In this document: positions 54,945-63,517 of the stretch, piece by piece
Numbering within the stretch: the first letter of the stretch is position 1
How the letters are laid out: each line of letters begins with the position of its first letter
Assembly (NCBI RefSeq): GCF_019049655.1
Contig: NZ_JAFMOX010000064.1
Coordinates: forward strand, 62,001-126,000
DNA length: 64,000 bases
Direction of reading: 5' to 3'
DNA from: Rahnella rivi
GTDB taxonomy: Bacteria > Pseudomonadota > Gammaproteobacteria > Enterobacterales > Enterobacteriaceae
Notes under the pieces: generated by a model
The model's database searches: none
Seen by the model: only the letters and a program-made list of their open reading frames with translations
What the model was told of the DNA's origin: nothing
Position numbers and translations under genes: made by a program

Positions 54945-55999
54945 GGCTTTGTTGAATAATTCGGATTTAGATAAAAGCGCCTCTCGTCACTGACTTCCTC
55001 AGGCAATCCGCACACTTTCTGGCATCCCTGCACGCGTCATTTTGTTTAAGGCACGGATCATGGCCATAGTTTCTCCAACCTGCGCATCGTAATCCCTCAA
55101 CGTAAAATGCCCACCAAACAGCTGTTTTACGCGGTACATCGCCGTTTCGGCCACTGAACGCCGGTTATAAGTCGTGTGCCATTTCCAGTACGCATTGCTC
55201 CCAGTAAGCCGTTGCCTCGCCACCGCCTGATTTCTGTCGGCATACTCCTCCGGCCAGTAGCCGGCGCGCGTTCGCGGCGGGATAAGCGCCTTAATTTTCT
55301 TGCGCCGCAACTCGTCGTGGCACCGCTTTGTGTCATAAGCCCCGTCGGCACAGGCGGCCCTGATTTTCCTGTGCGTCTGACGGATAAGCCCCGGGAATGC
55401 CTCTGCATCAGTCACGTTGTTTAGGGACAGGTCAGCGCAGATAATCTCATGCGTATCAGCATCCACCGCCAGGTGCAGTTTCCGCCAGACGCGGCGCTTT
55501 TCCTGGCCATGTTTTTTCACCTTCCACTCACCCTCACCGAAGACTTTTAAGCCGGTGGAATCGATAACCAGATGGGCAATTTCACCGCGCGTTGGGTTTT
55601 TGAAAGGGATGCTGACGGATTTAGCCCGCCTGCTGACGCAGGAATAATCCGGGCAACGGAGCGGGAGCTTCATTAGGGTAAAGATGGAGTCAATGAATCC
55701 CTGCGCAGCGCGAAGTGTGAGGCGAAAAACGCGTTTGAGCATCAGAACGGTTGAAATGGCCAGCTCAGAATAACGTTGCGGACGACCGCGTAAAGACGTG
55801 TTGGGTTCGTCATACCAGGCCTGAATGGCCGACTCATCAAGCCAGAATGTCAGTGAGCCCCGATTGACAAGCGCCTTGTTGTAGGTGGCCCAGTTGGTGA
55901 TTTTGAACTTTTGTTTTGCCACGTGATATCGCTGCAGGATCAGGAGTGTGGTGATCTGATCCTAACTACGGCCAAAAGTTCGATTTATTCAACAACGCC
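54945..55999 (-). mobile_element. IS903-like insertion sequence (IS5 family)
   Basis: 1055-bp element bounded by 18-bp imperfect inverted repeats: left GGCTTTGTTGAATAATTC (54945-54962); right, read inward on the minus strand, GGCGTTGTTGAATAAATC (55982-55999); 16 of 18 agree. Length and ends match IS903 (about 1057 bp). It contains one intact transposase. The 9-bp flanks differ (GGTGAAATA against ATTACGCAC), so there is no target-site duplication, suggesting later recombination or deletion next to the element. Confidence 0.93.
54999..55922 (-). CDS. IS903-type transposase (IS5 family, DDE)
   Basis: 307-aa transposase, the same length as that of IS903. Begins MAKQKFKITNWATYNKALVN. DDE residues are in LVIDSTGLKVFGEGEW (first D), AACADGAYDTKRCHD (second D), and RRSVAETAMYRVKQLFGG (E, in the YRxxxE-type context of IS5). 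Appears complete with no frameshift. Confidence 0.95.
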   Translation of the reverse strand: MAKQKFKITNWATYNKALVNRGSLTFWLDESAIQAWYDEPNTSLRGRPQRYSELAISTVLMLKRVFRLTLRAAQGFIDSIFTLMKLPLRCPDYSCVSRRAKSVSIPFKNPTRGEIAHLVIDSTGLKVFGEGEWKVKKHGQEKRRVWRKLHLAVDADTHEIICADLSLNNVTDAEAFPGLIRQTHRKIRAACADGAYDTKRCHDELRRKKIKALIPPRTRAGYWPEEYADRNQAVARQRLTGSNAYWKWHTTYNRRSVAETAMYRVKQLFGGHFTLRDYDAQVGETMAMIRALNKMTRAGMPESVRIA

Positions 56000-56021
56000 A
56001 TTACGCACTCAAAAGCAGGGA

Positions 56022-56576
56022 TTACCCCTGCTCATCCCTCTTCTGCAGTATCTTCTTCTCGACCTCAAACGGGTCGATGCCGCGCAGTTGCAGGCGGCGG
56101 AAGCGGATGATGTTAAAACCGTTCATGACGAGGAAACTGCCTTCGATAAGCGAGCCGCCGATCGAGCCGAGCCAGATGTTGTGCGCCACCCAGCAACAGG
56201 TTGAACACCACATAATGCAACGCGTGGTCAGCCCGCTGGTGCGAAACAGCGCCCAGGTACTGACGACGGTGGCGCCGACGGGCAATAATTCCACCCAATG
56301 GTGTGCGCGGCTCAGCCCTAATACCAGCGTCAGGACGATGAAAACCACCATGATCCACTGGTTGCGGGTCCGCAGGGAAATCAGGGTGCGCAGGGAGTTG
56401 AGTAAGGCGCTCATCCCGGCGGGCGCTGCGCCCATCATCAGGAAATGCACGCCGATAATGGCGCTGTAAGCGGAAAGTTGTTGTTTGAAGCGGCGGTCGC
56501 TGCGGTTGAAAAACATCGTGATGCCGACCGCAAAGGCCACAACACCGACTGACTGTGCCAACCAGTAATACGTCAT
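56022..56576 (-). CDS. ygjV: YgjV-family inner-membrane protein
   Basis: 184-aa membrane protein with about five or six hydrophobic segments (YWLAQSVGVVAFAVGITMFF, IMVVFIVLTLVLGLSR, CIMWCSTCCWVAHNIWLGS) and a basic C-terminus. YgjV lies beside the uxa/exu genes in E. coli, and the same linkage is kept here (95 bp after uxaA). Molecular function unknown. Confidence 0.85.
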   Translation of the reverse strand: MTYYWLAQSVGVVAFAVGITMFFNRSDRRFKQQLSAYSAIIGVHFLMMGAAPAGMSALLNSLRTLISLRTRNQWIMVVFIVLTLVLGLSRAHHWVELLPVGATVVSTWALFRTSGLTTRCIMWCSTCCWVAHNIWLGSIGGSLIEGSFLVMNGFNIIRFRRLQLRGIDPFEVEKKILQKRDEQG

Positions 56577-56608
56577 TTATCCTGATCTCATCCGTGGAAG
56601 ACTTGCGC

Positions 56609-56647
56609 TGCAAAAGCAAACGGCGTTCCATAACTGAAACGCCGTTT
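56609..56647 (-). terminator. Hairpin/terminator after uxaA
   Basis: AAACGGCGTT / AACGCCGTTT, a 10-bp stem in the 95-bp uxaA-ygjV gap, followed on the minus strand by a short TTTT. A modest terminator at the end of the uxaCBA operon. Confidence 0.6.
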
Positions 56648-56671
56648 CATCCTAACGATAAACCTGACCGG

Positions 56672-58162
56672 TTACAATGTGACGCCGCTTTTAAAGATGG
56701 CTAATTCGCGGAAATCATTGAGTTCGTTTTTGGCTTTGCGGCCATCGGCGATCTCCACGATCAGATCCACAAACTCTTTCAGCAGTTGATCCATTGTGAC
56801 ATCGTGGATCAGTTGTCCGGCATCGAAATCGATCCAGTGCGGTTTTTTCGCCGCCAGTTCGCTGTTGGTCGCCAGTTTGACCGTCGGCACAAAACCACCG
56901 TAAGGGGTGCCGCGCCCGGTGCTGAACAGCACCATGTGACAACCGGCTCCGGCCAGTGCGCTGGTAGCGACGGCATCGTTACCCGGCGCGCTGAGCAGGT
57001 TCAGCCCCGGTTTGGTCAGACGCTCGCCGTATTTCAGCACGTCCATCACCGGGCTGTGACCGGCTTTTTGCGTACAGCCGAGCGATTTTTCTTCCAGCGT
57101 AGTGATACCGCCGGCTTTGTTGCCCGGCGACGGATTTTCGTAGATCGGCTGATTGTGCTCGATGAAATATTGTTTGAAATCGTTGACCATATGAACGGTT
57201 TTTTCAAACGTACTTTCGTCGTGGCAGCGGCTCATCAGAATACGCTCTGCGCCAAACATTTCAGGCACTTCGGTCAGTACGGAAGTGCCGCCGTTAGCGA
57301 TCACGTAGTCCGAGAAACGCCCCAGCAGCGGGTTCGCCGTGATGCCGGAAAGCCCGTCAGAGCCGCCGCATTCGAGGCCAAACTTCAGCTCGCTGAGTTT
57401 GCCACTTTCACGTTTATCGTTGCGCATTGCGGCATACAGTTCGCGCAGACGTTCCAGACCGGCTTCCACTTCGTCGTCGAACTTTTGCATTGTCATGAAG
57501 CGCACGCGCTCTTCATCTGCTTCGCCCAGCGTCTCGCGGAACACGTCCACCTGATTGTTTTCACAACCGAGGCCAATCACCAGCACTGCACCGGCGTTCG
57601 GGTGACGTACCATATTTTGCAGCATGGTGCGGGTATTGACGTGATCGTCGCCCAGCTGTGAACAGCCAAACGGGTGCGTAAACAGGTAAACGCCGTCGAT
57701 GCCTTCCGCGTCGTTGGTTTCTTTCAGGAAACGTGTCTGGATCTGGCGGGCAATGCCATTCACACAGCCGACGGTCGGGATCAGCCACAGCTCGTTGCGG
57801 ATCCCCACCAGACCGTTTTTACGGCGGTAGATCTGTACCTCACGATCTGCCATCTGCTCCGGCAGGCTGGCGAACTCCGGCTGATATTGATACTCGTCCA
57901 GATCGCTTAAATTGGTTTTGCCATTTTGTGAATGGATATGCACGCCTGGCGCGATCGCGGTCAGCGCATGGCCAATCGGCAGCCCGTATTTGATAATATT
58001 TTCACCCGCCGCAATCGGGCGCAGGGCGAATTTGTGACCCCGGGCCACCGGCTGAGGCATCACGACATGATAGCCGCCAGCCTCTGCCTGCTCGCCGTTT
58101 TCAATGTCGCGCAGTGCCACGGCGACATTATCTGCAGGATGAATTTGAATGATACTTTGCAT
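56672..58162 (-). CDS. uxaA: Altronate dehydratase
   Basis: 496-aa enzyme converting D-altronate to 2-keto-3-deoxygluconate in galacturonate breakdown. Begins MQSIIQIHPADNVAVALRDI with the SAF-type N-domain (about 1-100), then the catalytic UxaA domain: PTVGCVNGIARQIQ, THPFGCSQLGDDHVNTRTML, GLECGGSDGLSGITANPLLG, MVLFSTGRGTPYGGFVP. ATG at 58162 gives the E. coli length (495); the frame opens earlier, to 58207, without support. Ten bp after uxaB. Confidence 0.95.
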   Translation of the reverse strand: MQSIIQIHPADNVAVALRDIENGEQAEAGGYHVVMPQPVARGHKFALRPIAAGENIIKYGLPIGHALTAIAPGVHIHSQNGKTNLSDLDEYQYQPEFASLPEQMADREVQIYRRKNGLVGIRNELWLIPTVGCVNGIARQIQTRFLKETNDAEGIDGVYLFTHPFGCSQLGDDHVNTRTMLQNMVRHPNAGAVLVIGLGCENNQVDVFRETLGEADEERVRFMTMQKFDDEVEAGLERLRELYAAMRNDKRESGKLSELKFGLECGGSDGLSGITANPLLGRFSDYVIANGGTSVLTEVPEMFGAERILMSRCHDESTFEKTVHMVNDFKQYFIEHNQPIYENPSPGNKAGGITTLEEKSLGCTQKAGHSPVMDVLKYGERLTKPGLNLLSAPGNDAVATSALAGAGCHMVLFSTGRGTPYGGFVPTVKLATNSELAAKKPHWIDFDAGQLIHDVTMDQLLKEFVDLIVEIADGRKAKNELNDFRELAIFKSGVTL

Positions 58163-58172
58163 AGTCGCCCTC

Positions 58173-59624
58173 TTAACTGTAAGCCGCCAGCGCATCGCGC
58201 ATGCCACGGTCTTCGATCGCCTGTAACTGTCCGGTCACTTTAGCGGTCAGGCCAGGCACGGTATTGAGATCCCGTCCCCAGTGTTCTTCATCGGCCAGCA
58301 CGGTTTCCACCAGCCCGCCGAGTGATAATTCACCGTTACGCACGCTGCTCCATAATTGAGAGAAAAGGCTCAGCCAGTGCGCATCGTCCTGCAGCGGGTA
58401 GATTTCACCTTCGCGTTCGCCACGGTAAAACGCCAGCAAGGCGGCAAGAGCAAACGTCAGGCGCGGTGGCAGGATCTGATTCTTTTCCTGGCTCGCCAGC
58501 AGCTGCGGCAGAATGCGGGTGCGGTATTTGGTCATCCCGTTCAGGGCAATCGACAACAGCTGATGCTGAATAAACGGGTTGCGGAAACGGCTCAGCACCG
58601 CCTGCGCGAACGACGTCAGTTCATCCTGTGGCAGATCCAGCACCGGCGAGATTTCTTCGGCAATGGCGAGTTCCACAAAGCGGCTGATCTGCGCGTCATT
58701 CATCGATTCGCCAACGGTATTCAGCCCTGACAGGAAGGCCACCGGCACCAGCGCAGTGTGCGCGCCATTGAGGATCGCCACTTTGCGTTCTTTGTACGGT
58801 TTGATGTCATCCACCAGGCGGATGTTGAGCGGCAGTTTGTCCAGACGCAGTTCCTGAGCCAGACTTTTTGGCCCCTGGATCACAAACAGATAGAAGTGCT
58901 CGGCGCTGTCGAAGAAGCTGTCCTGATAGCCCAGTTCCTGTTGCAGGCTCTCCACTTCGCTGCGCGGATAACCGGTCACGATGCGGTCAACCAGCGTTGA
59001 ACAGAAGGTATTGCTGTTTTCCAGCCACTGAGTGAATGCCGCCGGCAACGCCCAACGTTGTGCGTAACGCAGCACCAGTTCCTGCAAAGCTTCGCCGTTG
59101 TAGTCGATCAGTTCACATGGCAGCAGAACCCAGCCTTTATCGGCCGCGCCGGAGAAATGCGTGAAGCGCTCAAACAGTAAACGGGTCAGTTTGGCCGGGA
59201 AGCTGACCGGTGGCGCATCCTCCAGACGATCGCTTTCAACATAGCTGATACCGGCTTCGGTGGTATTGGAAAACACGAAGCGGATATTCGGGTCGCGGGC
59301 CAGCGCCAGATACTCATCAAACTGATGATAGATATTAATTTCGCGGTTCACCGAGCGGATGATGCGGGTATCGCGCACCGTTTCGCCCTGCTCGTTCAGG
59401 CCGCTGATAATGGTGGTGTACAGACCATCCTGCGTGCTGAGTGAAGGTGGGAAATCGGTGTCAATCGGGCGAACAACCACTATCCCGGCGTCCAGATCGG
59501 TATGTTCATTCAGCAGGTCTATCTGCCAGTCTACGAACGCCCGCAGGAAGTTACCTTCCCCGAACTGAATAATTTTGTCCGGGTGCTGACGGCCAGGGAA
59601 GTCACGGCGATTTAACCTTTGCAT
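58173..59624 (-). CDS. uxaB: Altronate oxidoreductase (tagaturonate reductase)
   Basis: 483-aa NAD-dependent polyol dehydrogenase of the mannitol dehydrogenase family, reducing D-tagaturonate to D-altronate. Begins MQRLNRRDFPGRQHPDKIIQ with FGEGNFLRAFVDWQIDLLN at the nucleotide-binding region; family motif YKERKVAILNGAHTALVPVA includes the catalytic Lys. In E. coli K-12 uxaB is elsewhere on the chromosome; here it lies between uxaC and uxaA. Confidence 0.95.
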   Translation of the reverse strand: MQRLNRRDFPGRQHPDKIIQFGEGNFLRAFVDWQIDLLNEHTDLDAGIVVVRPIDTDFPPSLSTQDGLYTTIISGLNEQGETVRDTRIIRSVNREINIYHQFDEYLALARDPNIRFVFSNTTEAGISYVESDRLEDAPPVSFPAKLTRLLFERFTHFSGAADKGWVLLPCELIDYNGEALQELVLRYAQRWALPAAFTQWLENSNTFCSTLVDRIVTGYPRSEVESLQQELGYQDSFFDSAEHFYLFVIQGPKSLAQELRLDKLPLNIRLVDDIKPYKERKVAILNGAHTALVPVAFLSGLNTVGESMNDAQISRFVELAIAEEISPVLDLPQDELTSFAQAVLSRFRNPFIQHQLLSIALNGMTKYRTRILPQLLASQEKNQILPPRLTFALAALLAFYRGEREGEIYPLQDDAHWLSLFSQLWSSVRNGELSLGGLVETVLADEEHWGRDLNTVPGLTAKVTGQLQAIEDRGMRDALAAYS

Positions 59625-59731
59625 CTCACATTCACCTTAATTTGCTCAGACGCCGGTCTTTGAGGACAATCGGTGTGTCCTGTGGCCGCCGTGCTAAATG
59701 GGATAATTAGTTGTTTTTGCTTTGTTTATTT

Positions 59732-59757
59732 ACGGAGCGCAGGAACCTGCGCTCCGT
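59732..59757 (-). other. uxaC-uxaB intercistronic hairpin
   Basis: ACGGAGCGCAGG / CCTGCGCTCCGT, a 12-bp near-perfect palindrome in the 142-bp uxaC-uxaB gap and 9 bp after the uxaC stop. No T-run follows on the minus strand; probably a processing or stability element, or a partial terminator lowering uxaBA expression. Confidence 0.7.
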
Positions 59758-59766
59758 CGTGCTTTT

Positions 59767-61179
59767 TTAGTTCAGTTCGATCTGGAAATACTGTTTGGCG
59801 TTGTCGAAGCAGATGTTTTTCACCATATTGCCCAGCAGTTCGATATCTGCCGGTGCTTCGCCGTCTTCCACCCAGCGGCCAATCATCTGGCACAGAATGC
59901 GACGGAAGTATTCATGACGCGTATAAGACAGGAAGCTGCGGCTGTCGGTCAGCATGCCGACGAAGCGGCTCAGTAAGCCCAGGTTGGCGAGCTGAGTCAT
60001 CTGGCGTTGCATCCCGTCTTTCTGGTCGTTAAACCACCAGCCGGAACCGAACTGCATTTTGCCCGGCATCCCTTCGCCCTGGAAGTTACCGACCATGGTG
60101 CCGATGACTTCGTTATCACGCGGGTTCAGGCAATACAAAATGGTTTTTGGCAGGCCACCGGCCAGACCTTGCGCGCCCAGCAGTTTAGACAGCGGTTCTG
60201 CCAGCGGCTGGTCGTTGATAGAGTCAAAACCGACGTCTGCACCGATCAGCTGGAACATACGGGTGTTGTTATTGCGCAGCGCGCCAATGTGGTACTGCTG
60301 TACCCATTCACGACGTTGATATTCGGAAGCCAGATACAGCAAAACGCCGGTTTTAAACTGGGCGATTTCTTGCGCAGTTAGCGTTTCACCGCTCAGACGA
60401 CGGGACAGAATGCTGTCCAGCGTGGCGTCATCCGCTTCGCCGTAGACCACTACATCCAGCGCGTGATCAGAGACTTTACAGCCGTGCGCCGCGAAGTGAT
60501 CCATACGTTTTTTCAGGGCGTCACGCAGATCGCTGAAACGGGTAATCGACACATCAGCAGCGGCTTCCAGTTTCTCCATGTAATCAGCAAAAGTCGCCGC
60601 TTCAATGTTGAACGCTTTATCCGGGCGCCAGCTTGGCAGAACTTTGACATCAAAACTGGCGTCCCGGGCGATAGCTTTATGATGTTCCAGAGAATCGATC
60701 GGGTCATCGGTGGTGCCGACCATTTTCACATTCATCTGTTTCATGATGCCACGGGCGGAGAATTCATCCTGTGCCAGCAGTTCATTACCACGCTCCCAGA
60801 TTTCGCCCGCAGTAGACGGAGAAAGCAGTTTGCCGGTAATGCCGAACGGACGGCGCAACTCAAGATGCGTCCAGTGGTACAGCGGGTTGCCGATAGTGTG
60901 GGGAACCGTTGCAGCCCAGGCGTCAAACTTCTCGCGGTCACTGGCATCACCGGTACACATACGTTCAGGCACACCGTTGGTACGCATTGCGCGCCATTTA
61001 TAGTGATCGCCTTTCAGCCAGATTTCATACATGTTTTCGAACTGATGGTTTTGCGCGATCAGTTCCGGCGGTAGGTGACAGTGGTAATCAAAGATCGGCT
61101 CATCTTTCGCATAGTCGTGATACAGGCGACGTGCAAATTCAGTGTCGAGAAGGAAGTCTTCTGTTAAAAACTGCGCCAT
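59767..61179 (-). CDS. uxaC: Uronate (glucuronate/galacturonate) isomerase
   Basis: 470-aa amidohydrolase-fold isomerase converting D-galacturonate to D-tagaturonate and D-glucuronate to D-fructuronate. Begins MAQFLTEDFLLDTEFARRLY; metal-site motif FDYHCHLPPELIAQN (HxH), KMVGTTDDPIDSLEHH, and FLSYTRHEYFRRILCQMIGR near the C-terminus. Good SD GAGGAACC. First gene of uxaCBA, divergent from exuT. Confidence 0.97.
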   Translation of the reverse strand: MAQFLTEDFLLDTEFARRLYHDYAKDEPIFDYHCHLPPELIAQNHQFENMYEIWLKGDHYKWRAMRTNGVPERMCTGDASDREKFDAWAATVPHTIGNPLYHWTHLELRRPFGITGKLLSPSTAGEIWERGNELLAQDEFSARGIMKQMNVKMVGTTDDPIDSLEHHKAIARDASFDVKVLPSWRPDKAFNIEAATFADYMEKLEAAADVSITRFSDLRDALKKRMDHFAAHGCKVSDHALDVVVYGEADDATLDSILSRRLSGETLTAQEIAQFKTGVLLYLASEYQRREWVQQYHIGALRNNNTRMFQLIGADVGFDSINDQPLAEPLSKLLGAQGLAGGLPKTILYCLNPRDNEVIGTMVGNFQGEGMPGKMQFGSGWWFNDQKDGMQRQMTQLANLGLLSRFVGMLTDSRSFLSYTRHEYFRRILCQMIGRWVEDGEAPADIELLGNMVKNICFDNAKQYFQIELN

Positions 61180-61227
61180 CTTAGGTTCCTCATCATGAAT
61201 TCTGTAGAGTTGTCTCTCAATGGTGCG

Positions 61228-61245
61228 AAGTTATCACACCAATTC
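61228..61245. promoter_or_regulatory. Weak ExuR-like operator near uxaC
   Basis: AAGTTATCACACCAATTC, with one good half (ACCAATT) of the recalled ExuR palindrome AAATTGGTATACCAATTT, 49 bp upstream of uxaC. Confidence 0.4.
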
Positions 61246-61388
61246 AGTTTATCGTCCAGCTCTTTTTAGGGGTACTCCGGCGCGAAAGGGGGCGATTCGC
61301 GGCCATAAACACACACTAATCCTCTGTAAAACAAAAACTTTAGAGTCTTTAAGCACCGGGGGCTATTATCCTCACATTCAGAGTGTCA

Positions 61389-61433
61389 TTTTGTGATGTC
61401 ACTCAAACTTTAAATCGGTATAACAAGTTATTT
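61389..61433. repeat. CRP-ExuR operator module, copy 1
   Basis: 45 bp repeated at 61674-61718 with 40 identical positions. It contains a CRP-like site TGTGATGTCACTCAAA (TGTGA-N6-TCAAA) and an ExuR-like palindrome at 61412-61429, AAATCGGTATAACAAGTT, matching 15 of 18 consensus positions. Confidence 0.75.
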
Positions 61434-61515
61434 ATGGCTCTGTGCCTTGTATCTCGTCTTATTCACATGACACCGCCCCGTCTGCCGCCCTGCGCCTGAA
61501 TGTGATCATCAGGTA

Positions 61516-61533
61516 AAGTTGTTACACCAATTT
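61516..61533. promoter_or_regulatory. ExuR operator candidate
   Basis: AAGTTGTTACACCAATTT matches 15 of 18 positions of the recalled ExuR consensus AAATTGGTATACCAATTT. It is located between the two copies of the duplicated module. Confidence 0.6.
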
Positions 61534-61673
61534 TGTAGAGATTTTCATTCCCAGCTTGTTACATCCTCCCCTCAAAGTGTGAAGCCGATCAACAAACCTA
61601 CCATTACCTGTGTAAAATCAAGTAAATAACCGTGAAGTTAAAAAAGTTAAGTAAGCACACAGTTTAAATGTGG

Positions 61674-61718
61674 TTTTGTGATGTCATTCAAATTTTAAAT
61701 CTGTATGACAAGTTATCT
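61674..61718. repeat. CRP-ExuR operator module, copy 2
   Basis: Second copy of the 45-bp segment, 285 bp from the first. CRP-like TGTGATGTCATTCAAA and a weaker ExuR-like site at 61697-61714, AAATCTGTATGACAAGTT (13 of 18). It is the copy nearer exuT. Confidence 0.7.
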
Positions 61719-62038
61719 TTGCTGCGTCCGGACAAGAGCGTCAGAGATTACCTGCCACGTCCTTTCGCTGTTGTCCGGATAACACTTACCGGGCGCCGTT
61801 CGCCGGAAGACAGTGCAGTTGTTCTGGTGTGCAGGAAGTTCATCGGATCCTTACGCACAGATAACAATAAAGCAGTGCGTGAGTCATCGGGCAGCTCCCC
61901 CAGCGAGATTCTCTGGCGGCGGTGTACCCGGAAAAAACACTTTAAGGAAGCCAGAAGCCCATGCTGAGACAGATGGCGCGAAATACGCCGTGACAGCTTT
62001 GGCCGTCATCGCCGGATTATTTACTGGGAGAGAGTTAA

Positions 62039-63331
62039 ATGGGTAAGATTAAAGGGTTACGCTGGTACATGATCGCATTGGTCACATGCGGCACTGTACT
62101 GGGTTATTTAACACGTAACGCCATTGCCGCCGCAGCGCCAACGCTGATGAGCCAGTTGAACATCACCACACAGCAATATTCTTATATTATCGCCGCCTAT
62201 TCCGCCTGCTATACCCTGATGCAGCCGGTTGCCGGTTACGTTCTGGATGTGATGGGAACTAAAGTGGGTTACGCCATGTTCGCCATCATGTGGGCCATCT
62301 TCTGTATGGCCACGGCGCTGGCAAGCAGCTGGGGTGGCCTGGCCATCGCACGTGGTGCTGTCGGTATGGCGGAAGCCGCGATGATCCCTGCCGGTCTGAA
62401 AGCCAGCAGCGAATGGTTCCCGGCGAAAGAACGCTCTATTGCCGTGGGTTACTTTAACGTCGGTTCGTCTATCGGCGGGATGATTGCCCCGCCACTGGTT
62501 GTCTGGTGCATCATCATGCACAGCTGGCAACTGGCGTTCATCATCACCGGCGCTCTCAGCCTGATCTGGGCCATCAGCTGGTTAGTGTTCTACAAACACC
62601 CGAAAGATCAGAAAAAGCTGAGCACCGAAGAACGCGCTTATATTCTTGATGGTCAGGAAGCACAGCATCAGACCACCAACGGCAAGAAAATGTCTGCCAT
62701 GCAGATCCTGCGTAACCGTCAGTTCTGGGGTATCGCGCTGCCACGCTTCCTGGCTGAACCGGCCTGGGGCACATTTAACGCCTGGATCCCGCTGTTCATG
62801 TTCAAGGTGTATGGCTTCAATCTGAAAGAAATTGCGATGTTTGCCTGGATGCCGATGCTGTTTGCTGACCTCGGTTGTATCCTCGGCGGTTACATGCCTC
62901 CGTTCTTCCAGAAGCATTTCAAAGTGAACCTGATCGTATCTCGTAAAATGGTCGTGACGCTGGGTGCTGTCCTGATGATCGGCCCGGGGATGATCGGTCT
63001 GTTCACCAGCCCGTATGCGGCTATCGCCCTGCTGTGTGTCGGTGGTTTCGCTCACCAGTCACTGTCCGGCGCGCTGATCACGCTCTCTTCTGACGTGTTC
63101 GGTCGTAACGAAGTGGCGACGGCTAACGGACTGACCGGGATGGCCGCCTGGATGGCAAGTACGATGTTTGCACTGGTGGTCGGTGCGCTGGCCGATACCA
63201 TCGGATTCAGCCCGCTGTTTGCAGCCCTTGCGGTCTTCGATCTGCTCGGTGCCATTATCATCTGGACAGTGTTGCAAAACCGGTCCGCAGTAGAACCTGT
63301 GCCGGTTCCGCTCAGTACCGCGAAAGCCTGA
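62039..63331 (+). CDS. exuT: Hexuronate transporter ExuT
   Basis: 430-aa, 12-TM MFS permease (anion:cation symporter family) importing galacturonate and glucuronate. Begins MGKIKGLRWYMIALVTCGTV; LTRNAIAAAAPTLMSQLNIT in TM1, AEAAMIPAGLKASSEWFPAKERS (motif A-like region), and FARFLAEP-type LPRFLAEPAWGTFNAWIP in TM7. SD GGGAGAG. Divergent from uxaCBA and followed by a terminator, then exuR. Confidence 0.95.
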   Translation: MGKIKGLRWYMIALVTCGTVLGYLTRNAIAAAAPTLMSQLNITTQQYSYIIAAYSACYTLMQPVAGYVLDVMGTKVGYAMFAIMWAIFCMATALASSWGGLAIARGAVGMAEAAMIPAGLKASSEWFPAKERSIAVGYFNVGSSIGGMIAPPLVVWCIIMHSWQLAFIITGALSLIWAISWLVFYKHPKDQKKLSTEERAYILDGQEAQHQTTNGKKMSAMQILRNRQFWGIALPRFLAEPAWGTFNAWIPLFMFKVYGFNLKEIAMFAWMPMLFADLGCILGGYMPPFFQKHFKVNLIVSRKMVVTLGAVLMIGPGMIGLFTSPYAAIALLCVGGFAHQSLSGALITLSSDVFGRNEVATANGLTGMAAWMASTMFALVVGALADTIGFSPLFAALAVFDLLGAIIIWTVLQNRSAVEPVPVPLSTAKA

Positions 63332-63343
63332 TAGCCTGAACGC

Positions 63344-63371
63344 AGCCCGGTAAGTCACTTTACCGGGCTTT
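63344..63371 (+). terminator. Terminator after exuT
   Basis: AGCCCGGTAA / TTACCGGGCT, a 10-bp stem followed by a short TTT, 12 bp after the exuT stop. Confidence 0.7.
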
Positions 63372-63517
63372 GCTATTTCCTGACTTTAACCGCCAACCTT
63401 TCTGACCAATGCACGGTGCATCCCCTCTTCTTAAATCGTATACTGGAGTTGTATGACAGGTCCCGGGATCTTTCAGGCACCCATCCGGCAGGTTTCACTA
63501 CTTTAAAGAGCACTCAC

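Larger units (their letters stand above)
61180..62038. promoter_or_regulatory. uxaC-exuT divergent regulatory region
   Basis: 859 bp with no supported gene; short frames at 61668-61967 and 61813-62046 have no signature. It contains four ExuR-like half/full operators (61228, 61412, 61516, 61697) and a 45-bp duplicated segment with CRP-like sites, listed separately. The exuT leader appears long, since the nearest operators are over 300 bp upstream of its start. Confidence 0.75.

Noticed and set aside
54945..55999. Anbu operon and IS903 as one composite transposon
   Set aside because: Only one IS copy is present and no second copy brackets the operon in this window.
56786..57661. 291-codon plus-strand frame across uxaA
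   Set aside because: Antisense shadow of uxaA, with no ribosome site or domain.
61668..61967. 99-codon plus-strand frame before exuT
   Set aside because: Its start lies within the duplicated operator module and the translation looks non-protein-like; more likely leader/regulatory DNA.
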